In this document: one piece after another, positions 52,625 through 59,749 of the stretch
Layout of the letters: each line of letters starts with the position of its first letter
How positions within the stretch are numbered: the stretch's first letter is position 1
Assembly: GCF_049389645.1 (NCBI RefSeq)
Contig: NZ_CP186540.1
Span: forward strand, 1,488,001-1,552,000
Direction: 5' to 3'
Length of the DNA: 64,000 nucleotides
Source of the DNA: Alkalibacterium sp049389645
GTDB taxonomy: Bacteria; Bacillota; Bacilli; Lactobacillales; Carnobacteriaceae_A
Position numbers and translations under genes: made by a program
The notes under the pieces: model-generated
The model's database searches: none
Seen by the model: only the letters and a program-made list of their open reading frames with translations
Told to the model about the DNA's origin: nothing

Positions 52625-52641
52625 ATTACAATAATATTACA
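52625..52641 (-). promoter_or_regulatory. Candidate WalR (YycF) box
   Basis: On the minus strand TGTAAT-ATTAT-TGTAAT fits TGTWAH-N5-TGTWAH exactly. It is 104 bp before ppx and 203 bp before the cell-wall gene. It could also be read as a weak PhoP-type direct repeat (ATTACA at 11-bp spacing). Confidence 0.5.
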
Positions 52642-52648
52642 AACAAGT

Positions 52649-52662
52649 AGTAAGCGCTATCA
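52649..52662 (+). promoter_or_regulatory. cre-like site between ppx and the 3D-domain gene
   Basis: AGTAAGCGCTATCA matches 13 of 14 positions of TGNAARCGNWWWCA. Either neighbouring gene could be its target. Confidence 0.5.
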
Positions 52663-52843
52663 TTATTACGTCTTATACAAAAAACAGCTTTTTTATACAT
52701 GGATTAATCTTATTTATCGACTTTCTGTAATAAATTGTAAGCCAATCGAAATGTACATCAAAGGTTTTATCGGTATAATAACGGGGCATTGCAAACGAAT
52801 TTTATACATAAACCCTAAATTAGAAAGGATTGACCATTAAATC

Positions 52844-54046
52844 ATGAAAAAAAATATACTGAGTTTTGCTGTGATTGGTTTAGCTTTTTTACATTTTAAT
52901 TATTCTCAACCTGTATCCGCCGATTCTTTAGATACTATTAAGGATCAACAAGAACAAGCAGAACAGGAAATACAGTCACTTCAAACAGAAGTTAGTACTG
53001 TTATAGAGGAAGTAAACACATTAAACGAGACATTAATTACTTTAGAAGAAAATATTGGTACAAAAGAAGCTGAGATCGATGAAACAATAAAAGAAATAGC
53101 TGAACAAGAAGAAATACTTAAAACGAGATTAGAACAAGCAAGAGACCGACTGCAATCTTTGCAAGTCAATGAAGTCTCACAAAATATTGTTTTAACTGTT
53201 TTGGAATCTGAAAGCATTTCTGATTTGTTCAACCGAGCACTCGTTATCATGCGATTGACAGATGCCGGCAATCAACAGATCGAACTAGCTGAAGAAGAAG
53301 CGCAAAAGCTCGTTGATTTAAATGGAAAATTAGTGGATACACGATTGGAATTATAAGAACAGCAAGAAGAAGTTGTGGTTAAAAAAGACGCGCTGGACAG
53401 TAAAGTGGCTTCCTTACAAGACTTGATACTTGAAAACCGCTCTGAATTGTCTTCCCTTGTAAAAAAAGAAGCAGCAGAAGTGGCACGGATTGAAGAAGCT
53501 CGTCGTTTAGCTAGAGAAGCCGCTGAACGTGCTACAGCGGAAAGAGAATCCGAACAAGCTAGAATTGAACAAAAAGCGGCAGAAGCTAAGAACGAACAAG
53601 AAGTATCAACATCTTCTTCTAAAAAACAAGTGAGCACGAAACCGGTCGTATCTAAATCGGTTGCCAGCGAGACTAAAACGTCAGCTCCCAAAAAAGTTGA
53701 GACGAAAGCCGTCGTTAAGACAGAATCAAAACCTGCTGAATCAAAACCGGCGAAAACGTCTGGAAGAACATTAAAAGTTCAAGCAACAGGTTATTCAACC
53801 CAACAACCTGGATTAAGTACACATACATTCATGGGTATTGACTTGCGTAAGAATCCACGTGTCATCGCCGTAGACCCTTCTGTTATTCCGTTGGGTTCAA
53901 TGGTTGAAGTCGAAGGCATGGGCGTTTATATCGCCGGAGATACAGGCGGCGCAATCAATGGAAACATCATCGATATTCATTTCAAAACAGTGGCTGAAGC
54001 CTTACAATGGGGACGACGTCAGGTTACTATTCGTGTCTTGAACTAA
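52844..54046 (+). pseudogene. Secreted coiled-coil / 3D-domain cell-wall protein interrupted by an in-frame stop
   Basis: One reading frame of 400 codons broken by a single TAA at 53354-53356. The part before it has a signal peptide (MKKNILSFAVIGLAFLHFNYSQPVSA, cut before DSLDT) and a PcsB-like coiled coil (residues about 30-170). The part after it continues in the same frame: more coiled coil, a Lys/Ala/Thr-rich linker (about 245-305), then a 3D domain (LKVQATGYSTQQPG...IAVDPSVIPLGSMVEVEG...AGDTGGAINGNIIDIHF) with all three Asp residues. It would be a secreted, likely peptidoglycan-lytic enzyme of the YocH/Sps type. The stop context, TTA TAA GAA CAG CAA GAA, suggests CAA to TAA by one transition. 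The 3' half is otherwise intact, so the lesion is recent, a sequencing error, or read through. Confidence 0.85.
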
Positions 54047-54068
54047 ATAAATCAGTTATCATAAATAG

Positions 54069-54110
54069 CCGGCGCGTTAAATCTTCAGAGATTTAACGCG
54101 CTGGTTTTTT
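54069..54110 (+). terminator. Terminator of the 3D-domain gene
   Basis: CCGGCGCGTTAAATCT pairs with AGATTTAACGCGCTGG (one G-U pair), followed by TTTTTT. Confidence 0.88.
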
Positions 54111-54214
54111 GTTGTAAAGAATTAACTAAATTAAATCGTACAACAGATCGGTTGCTTTTTACAGGTCTATCCTGTTTAATCAGTACTATAGAAAACAGAG
54201 AAAGAGGAGAAATT

Positions 54215-55006
54215 ATGCATACTAAAGAATCGCTGCTAAATGATTTGAAAAAGTTGAAGATAAATCCTGAGGGAACCTTACTTGTTCACTCTTCTTATAA
54301 AAGTATTGGCGAAGTGACTGGCGGACCAGAGACAGTTTTAGATAGTCTGAGTGCTTTTATGAAAGAGGGATTGCTGGTTTTGCCCACGCATACCTGGGAA
54401 TATGTGGATAAAGATAATCCGGTGTTCGATGTGAAAAACTCGCCTTCAAATGTGGGGATTTTAACCGAAAAATTTAGACAACGTGAAAATGTCTACCGTT
54501 CCGAGCATCCCACACATTCCGTTGCTGCTTTAGGCATGGATGCGCAAAAGTTTACCGAAGGAGAATATAAATATGCAACATCCTGCGACAGAGAATCTGT
54601 CTGGGGAAAATTTCTCGACAGAAAAGCTGATATCCTCCTGGTCGGCGTAGATTTGACAAAAAACACATTCATACATGGTATAGAAGAGTGGGTAGGCATT
54701 CAAGGACGAATGACGGACACACATGAAGACCTTTACAGCATCCTGAATTCAGGAGAAAAAGTTCATGTACCGTCTCGTCGCCATCAGGGGCTTTCGTGGT
54801 CCGATCATTTCTGGAAAGTCGAAGAGATTTTACTGGAAGAAGGGGCGATGAAAAAAGGCACGTTTGGAGACGCCACTGTCCGTGTGGTCGATGCCGAAAA
54901 GACGGCGGAATTGCTGACAGAGCTACTCCAGGAAAATCCTGATCTGTTCTCCGACAACGAACCGCTCTCTGACAAGTGGCGTTATTATTTTCAGAATCAG
55001 AAATAA
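54215..55006 (+). CDS. AAC(3)-family N-acetyltransferase
   Basis: Acetyl-CoA-dependent enzyme of the aminoglycoside 3-N-acetyltransferase (antibiotic_NAT/YokD) family, about 263 residues, cytosolic. Family marks: LLVHSSYKSIGEVTGGPETVLDSL near residues 20-43, LLVLPTHTW, PSNVGILTEKFRQREN, YRSEHPTHSVAALG, SVWGKFLDRKADILLVGV and TFIHGIEEW. Members include true resistance enzymes and many of unknown substrate, so resistance should not be assumed. AGAGGAG before ATG 54215 sets the start, although the frame is open from 54152. Followed after 27 bp by a YitV-like esterase, probably one transcript. Confidence 0.87.
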   Translation: MHTKESLLNDLKKLKINPEGTLLVHSSYKSIGEVTGGPETVLDSLSAFMKEGLLVLPTHTWEYVDKDNPVFDVKNSPSNVGILTEKFRQRENVYRSEHPTHSVAALGMDAQKFTEGEYKYATSCDRESVWGKFLDRKADILLVGVDLTKNTFIHGIEEWVGIQGRMTDTHEDLYSILNSGEKVHVPSRRHQGLSWSDHFWKVEEILLEEGAMKKGTFGDATVRVVDAEKTAELLTELLQENPDLFSDNEPLSDKWRYYFQNQK

Positions 55007-55033
55007 AACTGACGATTTTAAGAGGTGATAAAT

Positions 55034-55783
55034 ATGAAGTTAACGATACGTCAACGAACATTAGGGACAATTCCGTTGCTGGAAGTTGTAGAAGAACGAA
55101 GAAGAAACGATGTGCTGCCTCTGATCGTGTATTACCATGGGTGGCAGTCAGCAAAAGAACTCGTTCTTACTCAAGGACGATTATTAGCTGAAGCGGGCTT
55201 TCGTGTCTTGCTTCCGGATGCTGCGAACCATGGAGACCGTTATCAGCCGATCACTAAAATTCCATCCCTGACTTTTTGGCAAAGTATTCAAACCAATTTA
55301 TTTGAGTTTGGCTACATTGTGAATCATTTCAAAAAGTTGGGTGTCGTTGATGACCGGATCGCAGTGGGTGGCGTATCGATGGGGGGCATCACAACGTGTG
55401 CGTTGCTCACTCATCATCCTGAGATACAAGCAGCGGCCTGTGTGATGGGATCGCCTCAGCCGGTAAACTACCGGACACGTTTATTGGAGCATGCCGCCAA
55501 GCTGGACCGCTTTTTCCCGGAGGATTACGAATCATTATTAGCCTGGGTACCCAGGTATGATTTGTCTCAGCATCCGGATACCTTAGGTGAGAGGCCATTA
55601 CTGTTCTGGCACGGGATCCATGACTTAGTCGTTCCTTATGACCATGTCGTGGAATTCGTAAAGGCAAACCCTGGAGCCAATTTGACGTTTATTGAAGAGG
55701 ATGAAGAACATCTTGTAAGAGTTCCCACAATGAAACAAATTACAGAATTCTATAAAAGAGAAATGATCGAGAAGAATCAATAG
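55034..55783 (+). CDS. Alpha/beta hydrolase, YitV-like esterase
   Basis: Serine hydrolase of about 249 residues, similar in layout to YitV of Bacillus and to S9-type peptidases. Oxyanion strand IVYYHGWQSAKE, then LLPDAANHGDR, nucleophile elbow VGGVSMGGITTCALL (Ser near residue 119), acid in WHGIHDLVVPYDHV, His in EEDEEHLVRVPTM. No signal peptide. AAGAGGTGAT lies before ATG 55034; a GTG at 55025 is in frame but inside the ribosome site. Substrate unknown. No terminator is clear; array 4 begins 55 bp downstream. Confidence 0.86.
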   Translation: MKLTIRQRTLGTIPLLEVVEERRRNDVLPLIVYYHGWQSAKELVLTQGRLLAEAGFRVLLPDAANHGDRYQPITKIPSLTFWQSIQTNLFEFGYIVNHFKKLGVVDDRIAVGGVSMGGITTCALLTHHPEIQAAACVMGSPQPVNYRTRLLEHAAKLDRFFPEDYESLLAWVPRYDLSQHPDTLGERPLLFWHGIHDLVVPYDHVVEFVKANPGANLTFIEEDEEHLVRVPTMKQITEFYKREMIEKNQ

Positions 55784-55835
55784 TAACCCTAAATGCTAGG
55801 GATAAACTGTTCATCCTTGTGTTTTTCTTTTTTAA

Positions 55836-56170
55836 GCGTCGAACTTGGAGCAGGTTCGACGCTTAAAAATTGAAATTGCGCTTCTAATTACCGAATGCGG
55901 GGCTATTCGGTAATTAGAAGCGACTGATAATTTTGAAACTACCGAAGTTGGGTCAAGTTCGACACTTAGAGAGTGAAAGTACTACTCTAACTGTCGAATG
56001 CGGGGCTATTCGGTAATTAGAAGCGACTGATAATCCTGAAACTACCGAAGTTGGGTCAAGTTCGACACTTAGAGAGTGAAAGTTCTGCTCTAACTGTCGA
56101 ATACGGGGCTATTCGGTACTTACGATTACTTTTCGATATTGAAAGTGTCGAAGTGAGTGCAAGCAAAGCA
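55836..56170. repeat. Repeat array 4: six to seven 51/52-bp units, same dyads as array 2
   Basis: GAA cores lie at 55841, 55893, 55944, 55996, 56047, 56099 and 56150, steps 52, 51, 52, 51, 52, 51. The dyads are built from TACCGAA/TTCGGTA and TGTCGAA/TTCGACA halves, in pure form (TACCGAATGCGGGGCTATTC followed by GGTA) or as hybrids with one half of each type (TACCGAAGTTGGGTCAAGTT followed by CGACA). A 103-bp two-unit block is repeated nearly unchanged (55893-55995 and 55996-56098). Unit 55893 sits in a very long stem with 18-bp perfect arms beginning CGCTTCTAATTACCGAAT. GTCGAAC...GTTCGAC at 55838-55860 is another strong palindrome. Confidence 0.85.
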
Positions 56171-56220
56171 TGTGATAGCGATGATAATAGCTGAACTTAA
56201 AGAATAGGTCACTAAGAATA

Positions 56221-56266
56221 AAAAAATACCCGGGAAAACAGGTTGAAAACTGTTTTCCCGGGTATT
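56221..56266 (-). terminator. Terminator of the nrdJ-ECF-DUF4430 operon
   Basis: AATACCCGGGAAAACAG (56225-56241) pairs perfectly with CTGTTTTCCCGGGTATT (56250-56266); on the minus strand a T-run follows. Confidence 0.9.
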
Positions 56267-56285
56267 CTATATTAATATCAACTAT

Positions 56286-56678
56286 TTAAAACGCCATCAG
56301 TTCCCAGAGAATGGTATCGCCATCTTCAGGAACAAAGTCTTCGGCTGATTCAGTCACCATTTCTTCATTGGCTTCAAAGACCCAGAATTCGTTCTCTTCA
56401 ATATTTTGCTCGACGCCTTCGATAGCTTCGATAAAGCCTTCTTCGGTAACACTTAATTCGTAATTTTCTTCCATGATTTCCATTAAAGTAATGTCGGCAT
56501 TAACATCAAGCGTATCATTCGCCAATTCTTCATCATTCGCATAAATCATAACGGTCACTTCATTTGTTTCTTCTGAAGTGGTCTGTGAGTCCGTATCTCG
56601 ACCAGAAACCCAAAGGATAATTGCGAGGGCTAAAAGCGCGATAGCAACGGACAGCAAGATATTACTTTTCTTTTTCAT
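56286..56678 (-). CDS. Membrane-anchored DUF4430 (transcobalamin-like C-terminal) protein
   Basis: 130 residues. The N-terminal helix ILLSVAIALLALAIILWVSG (about 6-25) is an uncleaved anchor or signal segment without a lipobox Cys; an outside domain of about 100 residues follows. That domain has the DUF4430 layout: VTVMIYANDE, then DITLMEIMEENYELS, GVEQNIEENEFWVFEANEEM and a final EDGDTILWELMAF. DUF4430 is related to the C-terminal cobalamin-binding part of transcobalamin. It lies 12 bp after an ECF S-component gene and downstream of AdoCbl-dependent nrdJ. I therefore infer a surface corrinoid-binding helper for uptake. Confidence 0.78.
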   Translation of the reverse strand: MKKKSNILLSVAIALLALAIILWVSGRDTDSQTTSEETNEVTVMIYANDEELANDTLDVNADITLMEIMEENYELSVTEEGFIEAIEGVEQNIEENEFWVFEANEEMVTESAEDFVPEDGDTILWELMAF

Positions 56679-56690
56679 AAAAATTCCCCT

Positions 56691-57260
56691 TTATAATTCA
56701 TCGACCCATTGTGTACTTGATGTTTTTTGATCTGCGCGATTGAATACGGCCATGGCTATGGGATATAACATAGCGAAGAAGATCACGTTCCCACCGGCAT
56801 GCATGACATCGTAGATGAGGCCGGATAAATAGTATGGAATAAATATATTCCACCCAAAAAAAGGTGCTTGGACGAGAGAGATGACTAAACCATACAATAG
56901 TCCTAAAAACCCGACGAAAACCTGCAGGACAGGTGTGGGTATTGATTCATACGAATTTTCGAGCAGATGTGTCAGTCCGATTAAAACAGCATATGCCATG
57001 AGTTGAGCAATTGTCCAAGGTCCCATGCCCAAATAAAAGTTTGTGAGTATAACGGACAAGAGCGAAACGGCTAATCCGTTTTTCCATCCGTAATACAGCG
57101 TGATACAAACAATGAGCACGGTCATTGGCTGGACATTGGGAAGAAAAGAAAAGCTTAATCTTCCCACCGAAACAAGTGTCGTGAGCAGGGCGATACGAGT
57201 CAGAGAGTACGTACGGCCTCTTGAATACGTCGACTGTTTACTTAAGGGTGCAGATCTCAC
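56691..57260 (-). CDS. ECF transporter S component (candidate cobalamin/corrinoid uptake)
   Basis: Membrane protein of about 189 residues with five or six helices (ALLTTLVSVGRLSFSFLPNVQPMTVLIVCITLYYGWKNGLAVSLLSVIL in outline), resembling substrate-specific subunits of energy-coupling-factor transporters. The pattern LPNVQPMTVLIV and FYLGMGPWTIAQLMAYA is the usual S-component layout. It needs the shared EcfA-EcfA'-EcfT module, which is not in the window. The start is a GTG at 57260 with AGGAGG 7 nt upstream. It lies 32 bp after nrdJ and 12 bp before the DUF4430 gene, which points to vitamin B12 or a precursor as ligand. This is inference from context. Confidence 0.8.
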   Translation of the reverse strand: MRSAPLSKQSTYSRGRTYSLTRIALLTTLVSVGRLSFSFLPNVQPMTVLIVCITLYYGWKNGLAVSLLSVILTNFYLGMGPWTIAQLMAYAVLIGLTHLLENSYESIPTPVLQVFVGFLGLLYGLVISLVQAPFFGWNIFIPYYLSGLIYDVMHAGGNVIFFAMLYPIAMAVFNRADQKTSSTQWVDEL

Positions 57261-57292
57261 TTTTCATCCTCCTTTCTGTCGTTAGTCTTAAT

Positions 57293-59557
57293 TTATCTGA
57301 TTGGGCAGACGCCTGATGAACAGGATTCCATAGTTTCCAAATCAGCTTTCGTTTCGCTTTTTTCGAACTGGTGAAGCAGAGCGGCGTCAAAAGGTTTCAT
57401 TGAAGCTTTGAGCTGTTCATATTCTTCTTTTGTACAGGCTTCGTAAGGGGCCAAAGTATAGGTCCCGCCATCATGGCTTAAGAAAGATACGCCAACAAAA
57501 TTATCCCAGCCATCCCATACGCGTTGTTCAGCCTGATCCCATTCACCTGGTTTTACATCGATGGTATTGGAGGCATTGTGTTCCACATATTCTTTTTGGA
57601 AACGGAAGTAGGTATCAAACTGTTCATCCACGGTGGTGTCCTCTTTGGTACGTTTAGAACCACTAGCAACTGGGAAGTCGAATATCACGGTTCTGGCTTC
57701 AGCAATAACCGCTTCTTTTGCCAGTTCATTCTGATCGTAGACGCCATTTGTCCCGATCTCAGCATGGATCTTCCAGCCAAGTTCTTTAGCTACTTTGACC
57801 AGAGGATCGGTTGCATTGATACGCACACGACGAATGTAATACGGGCTGTGGCTCATATGCACGCCAGGAGAGACTCCGCCGGCAACTTGTGATAATGTGC
57901 CTTCAGGTTTCACTGTCGTTGCGAGTAAGGGTGCGTTAACGCGTAATGCTTTAGCATAAGCATCGGCAGCATTACGAGAAGCATCACGCAGTTCGTTCAT
58001 CCACTTCACTTCATCTTCTTCAGTGCCATTAACGAGTGCCAGGGCATCTTTCCAGCCTGTCACAGATGTACCGATGAGTCGGTCACGTTGTTGAATCTCG
58101 TTCCATGAATCGATTTCAAGCGGTGTCAAGGTCATCCGTAGACCAATACGCGCAGACAGCTCCTGGGCACGTTTCAACCCTTCTAAATCTAGGCTGTTCG
58201 TACCATCTTCGTTTTCCTGAACAAAAGCTTTGACGTTGATCGTTGTCAGGTTACAGACGCCTTTGGAATCTAAAATGATTTCACCACAGGGATTGACCCC
58301 TTCAGCGTTAGGACGACGGCGACGTGCTTCTTCCATATTGAAGAAACCGGGTTCACCTTCAAGCTGCATCATTTCAAACACCAAGTGTAAGAAATCTCGT
58401 GACGGTTTAGTCTCGAAAGCGATAGAATTGTTGCTCATGCGGCGGTGATCCAAACCTTCACGGCGGTCACCAACTGCGTTCAAGTTATCGAACCAGCGCG
58501 GTTTCATGTCTGCTTTTTCTAATAATTTACCAATGTTTTTATGATGTTCAAGTTGTTCTTCTGTCCAGATGCCATTCATCCCATATTTAGCAAACATGGA
58601 TTCATGATCATCGGCATCAAACAAGAATATTTCTGCAGTTCTTCTCACTCCACCAACAACAACGTTTGCGCCAATCAGGTTTCCGATATCTAAAATGTGT
58701 ACCGGACGAACTTTACCGTAGCCTTTGTCGTCGATTTTGATTGGATCCAAATGCGGATCGATTTCGTTTTTAAGCACTTTATTGATGCCTTGGAACATTT
58801 CTTGCAGTGGGGCAGGTCCGGAGGCCGTACCGCCGAAGGTCTTCAAGCGTTCGCCTTCAGGTCGGACACTATTGTAACTGATTTTAATGGTATGGATATC
58901 TTCGTTTTCTTTTTTCGTCAACAGATCAAGATACTGAGTGAGCGATTCAACCCAACCCTCTTTTGAGTCTCCGACGTAAATTTTAGCGAAACCATTTTCC
59001 ATTTTGACCGTTTGCGTATGTTCCAAGCGCTGCTCCATCGTTACTGGGCGGTACTGAGAATGCAGGAGTGTCGTGTTCGTGCGGATAGGGTCCATCTTTT
59101 CAGCCATCTTCTTGCGTGATTTGAAGCCGACACCTGTTCCGACGAGCAGGAGATAGAAGAGTTCACCGAGATCTTCCCATGTTTCAATAGACAAGAAAGA
59201 ACAGTTGAAATTACCTAAAGCAAAATTCTTGTTCACTTTTTCGTTGGCATTTCCGAGCCAGAGGGTTCTTCCTGAAGGAAACTGTTTTGTATTATAGATA
59301 GATTCAAAGAGTTCTTTCGCTTCCTCGCGCATCTGTTTCAAATGGATCGAATAGCCGATTTTTTTTAAATGTTTGTATTCCAAGGCCATATTATATTCAA
59401 TGGCGCGTTTGACTGTTTCATGCCAATATTCTCTGCGGCTTTTGTCTTCGAGCCAGCGGGAATAGGTGCGGCTATAGACGAATTCTCCAAGTTCATTAAG
59501 CGGATTGGGATGCTGTGCTACGTATTCTTCTACGTAGGAAGTAGGTAAAAATTCCAT
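57293..59557 (-). CDS. nrdJ: Adenosylcobalamin-dependent ribonucleotide reductase (class II, monomeric)
   Basis: Reduces ribonucleoside triphosphates to deoxy forms using AdoCbl to make a thiyl radical; works with or without oxygen. 754 residues, the size of the monomeric Lactobacillus leichmannii enzyme. C119 (GNFNCSF) and C435 are the substrate-reducing pair and C424 (NPCGE) is the thiyl site, with the same 11-residue spacing of the latter two as in that enzyme. C746 and C751 (CSSGVC) are the C-terminal shuttle cysteines. GAGAGGAAG precedes the ATG. Two NrdR-like boxes lie just upstream. Downstream genes point to linked cobalamin supply. Confidence 0.95.
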   Translation of the reverse strand: MEFLPTSYVEEYVAQHPNPLNELGEFVYSRTYSRWLEDKSRREYWHETVKRAIEYNMALEYKHLKKIGYSIHLKQMREEAKELFESIYNTKQFPSGRTLWLGNANEKVNKNFALGNFNCSFLSIETWEDLGELFYLLLVGTGVGFKSRKKMAEKMDPIRTNTTLLHSQYRPVTMEQRLEHTQTVKMENGFAKIYVGDSKEGWVESLTQYLDLLTKKENEDIHTIKISYNSVRPEGERLKTFGGTASGPAPLQEMFQGINKVLKNEIDPHLDPIKIDDKGYGKVRPVHILDIGNLIGANVVVGGVRRTAEIFLFDADDHESMFAKYGMNGIWTEEQLEHHKNIGKLLEKADMKPRWFDNLNAVGDRREGLDHRRMSNNSIAFETKPSRDFLHLVFEMMQLEGEPGFFNMEEARRRRPNAEGVNPCGEIILDSKGVCNLTTINVKAFVQENEDGTNSLDLEGLKRAQELSARIGLRMTLTPLEIDSWNEIQQRDRLIGTSVTGWKDALALVNGTEEDEVKWMNELRDASRNAADAYAKALRVNAPLLATTVKPEGTLSQVAGGVSPGVHMSHSPYYIRRVRINATDPLVKVAKELGWKIHAEIGTNGVYDQNELAKEAVIAEARTVIFDFPVASGSKRTKEDTTVDEQFDTYFRFQKEYVEHNASNTIDVKPGEWDQAEQRVWDGWDNFVGVSFLSHDGGTYTLAPYEACTKEEYEQLKASMKPFDAALLHQFEKSETKADLETMESCSSGVCPIR

Positions 59558-59587
59558 GGGTGTAACTTCCTCTCATTTGTTCTTTTT

Positions 59588-59603
59588 ATACTATATATGG
59601 TAT
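59588..59603. promoter_or_regulatory. NrdR box 1 upstream of nrdJ
   Basis: ATACTATATATGGTAT (read on minus: ATACCATATATAGTAT) matches 13 of 16 positions of ACACWATATWTWGTGT. It starts 30 bp before the nrdJ ATG. Confidence 0.7.
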
Positions 59604-59619
59604 CAAATTATGGAGTCAT

Positions 59620-59635
59620 ACACAACATCTATGGT
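59620..59635. promoter_or_regulatory. NrdR box 2 upstream of nrdJ
   Basis: ACACAACATCTATGGT matches 12 of 16 positions of the same consensus. It is 32 bp (three helical turns) from box 1, the usual spacing for paired NrdR boxes. Confidence 0.6.
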
Positions 59636-59690
59636 TTTATTAAATTTGTGTAACAAACGATGTTCTCTATTGACATGGCTCAACGGCAAC

Positions 59691-59724
59691 AAAAAAAGCC
59701 CTTATTCTATAAAAATAGAACAAG
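59691..59724 (-). terminator. Terminator of the aldo/keto reductase gene
   Basis: CTTATTCTA (59701-59709) and TAGAACAAG (59716-59724) pair at 8 of 9 positions; on the minus strand GGGC and T7 follow. Confidence 0.65.
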
Positions 59725-59749
59725 AACTTTCTTGAATAATTAGTAAATT

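Larger units (their letters stand above)
52522..52843. other. 322-bp divergent intergenic region (ppx / 3D-domain gene)
   Basis: Regulatory region shared by ppx-ppk and the cell-wall gene. Contains a WalR-type direct repeat, a cre-like site, TGTAAT-N4-TGTAAG at 52726-52741, and TATAAT at 52774-52779, which is a likely -10 for the 3D-domain gene. Confidence 0.6.
55784..56285. other. 502-bp convergent intergenic region
   Basis: Almost filled by repeat array 4 (55836-56170), then about 50 bp of unique sequence and the terminator of the minus-strand DUF4430 gene. No open frame of note. Confidence 0.65.

Noticed and set aside
54215..55006. Aminoglycoside resistance gene
   Set aside because: The family contains many members with other substrates; sequence alone does not show resistance.
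56691..57292. Cobalamin riboswitch before the ECF S component
   Set aside because: Only 32 bp separate it from nrdJ, and no long structured leader is present there or upstream of nrdJ.
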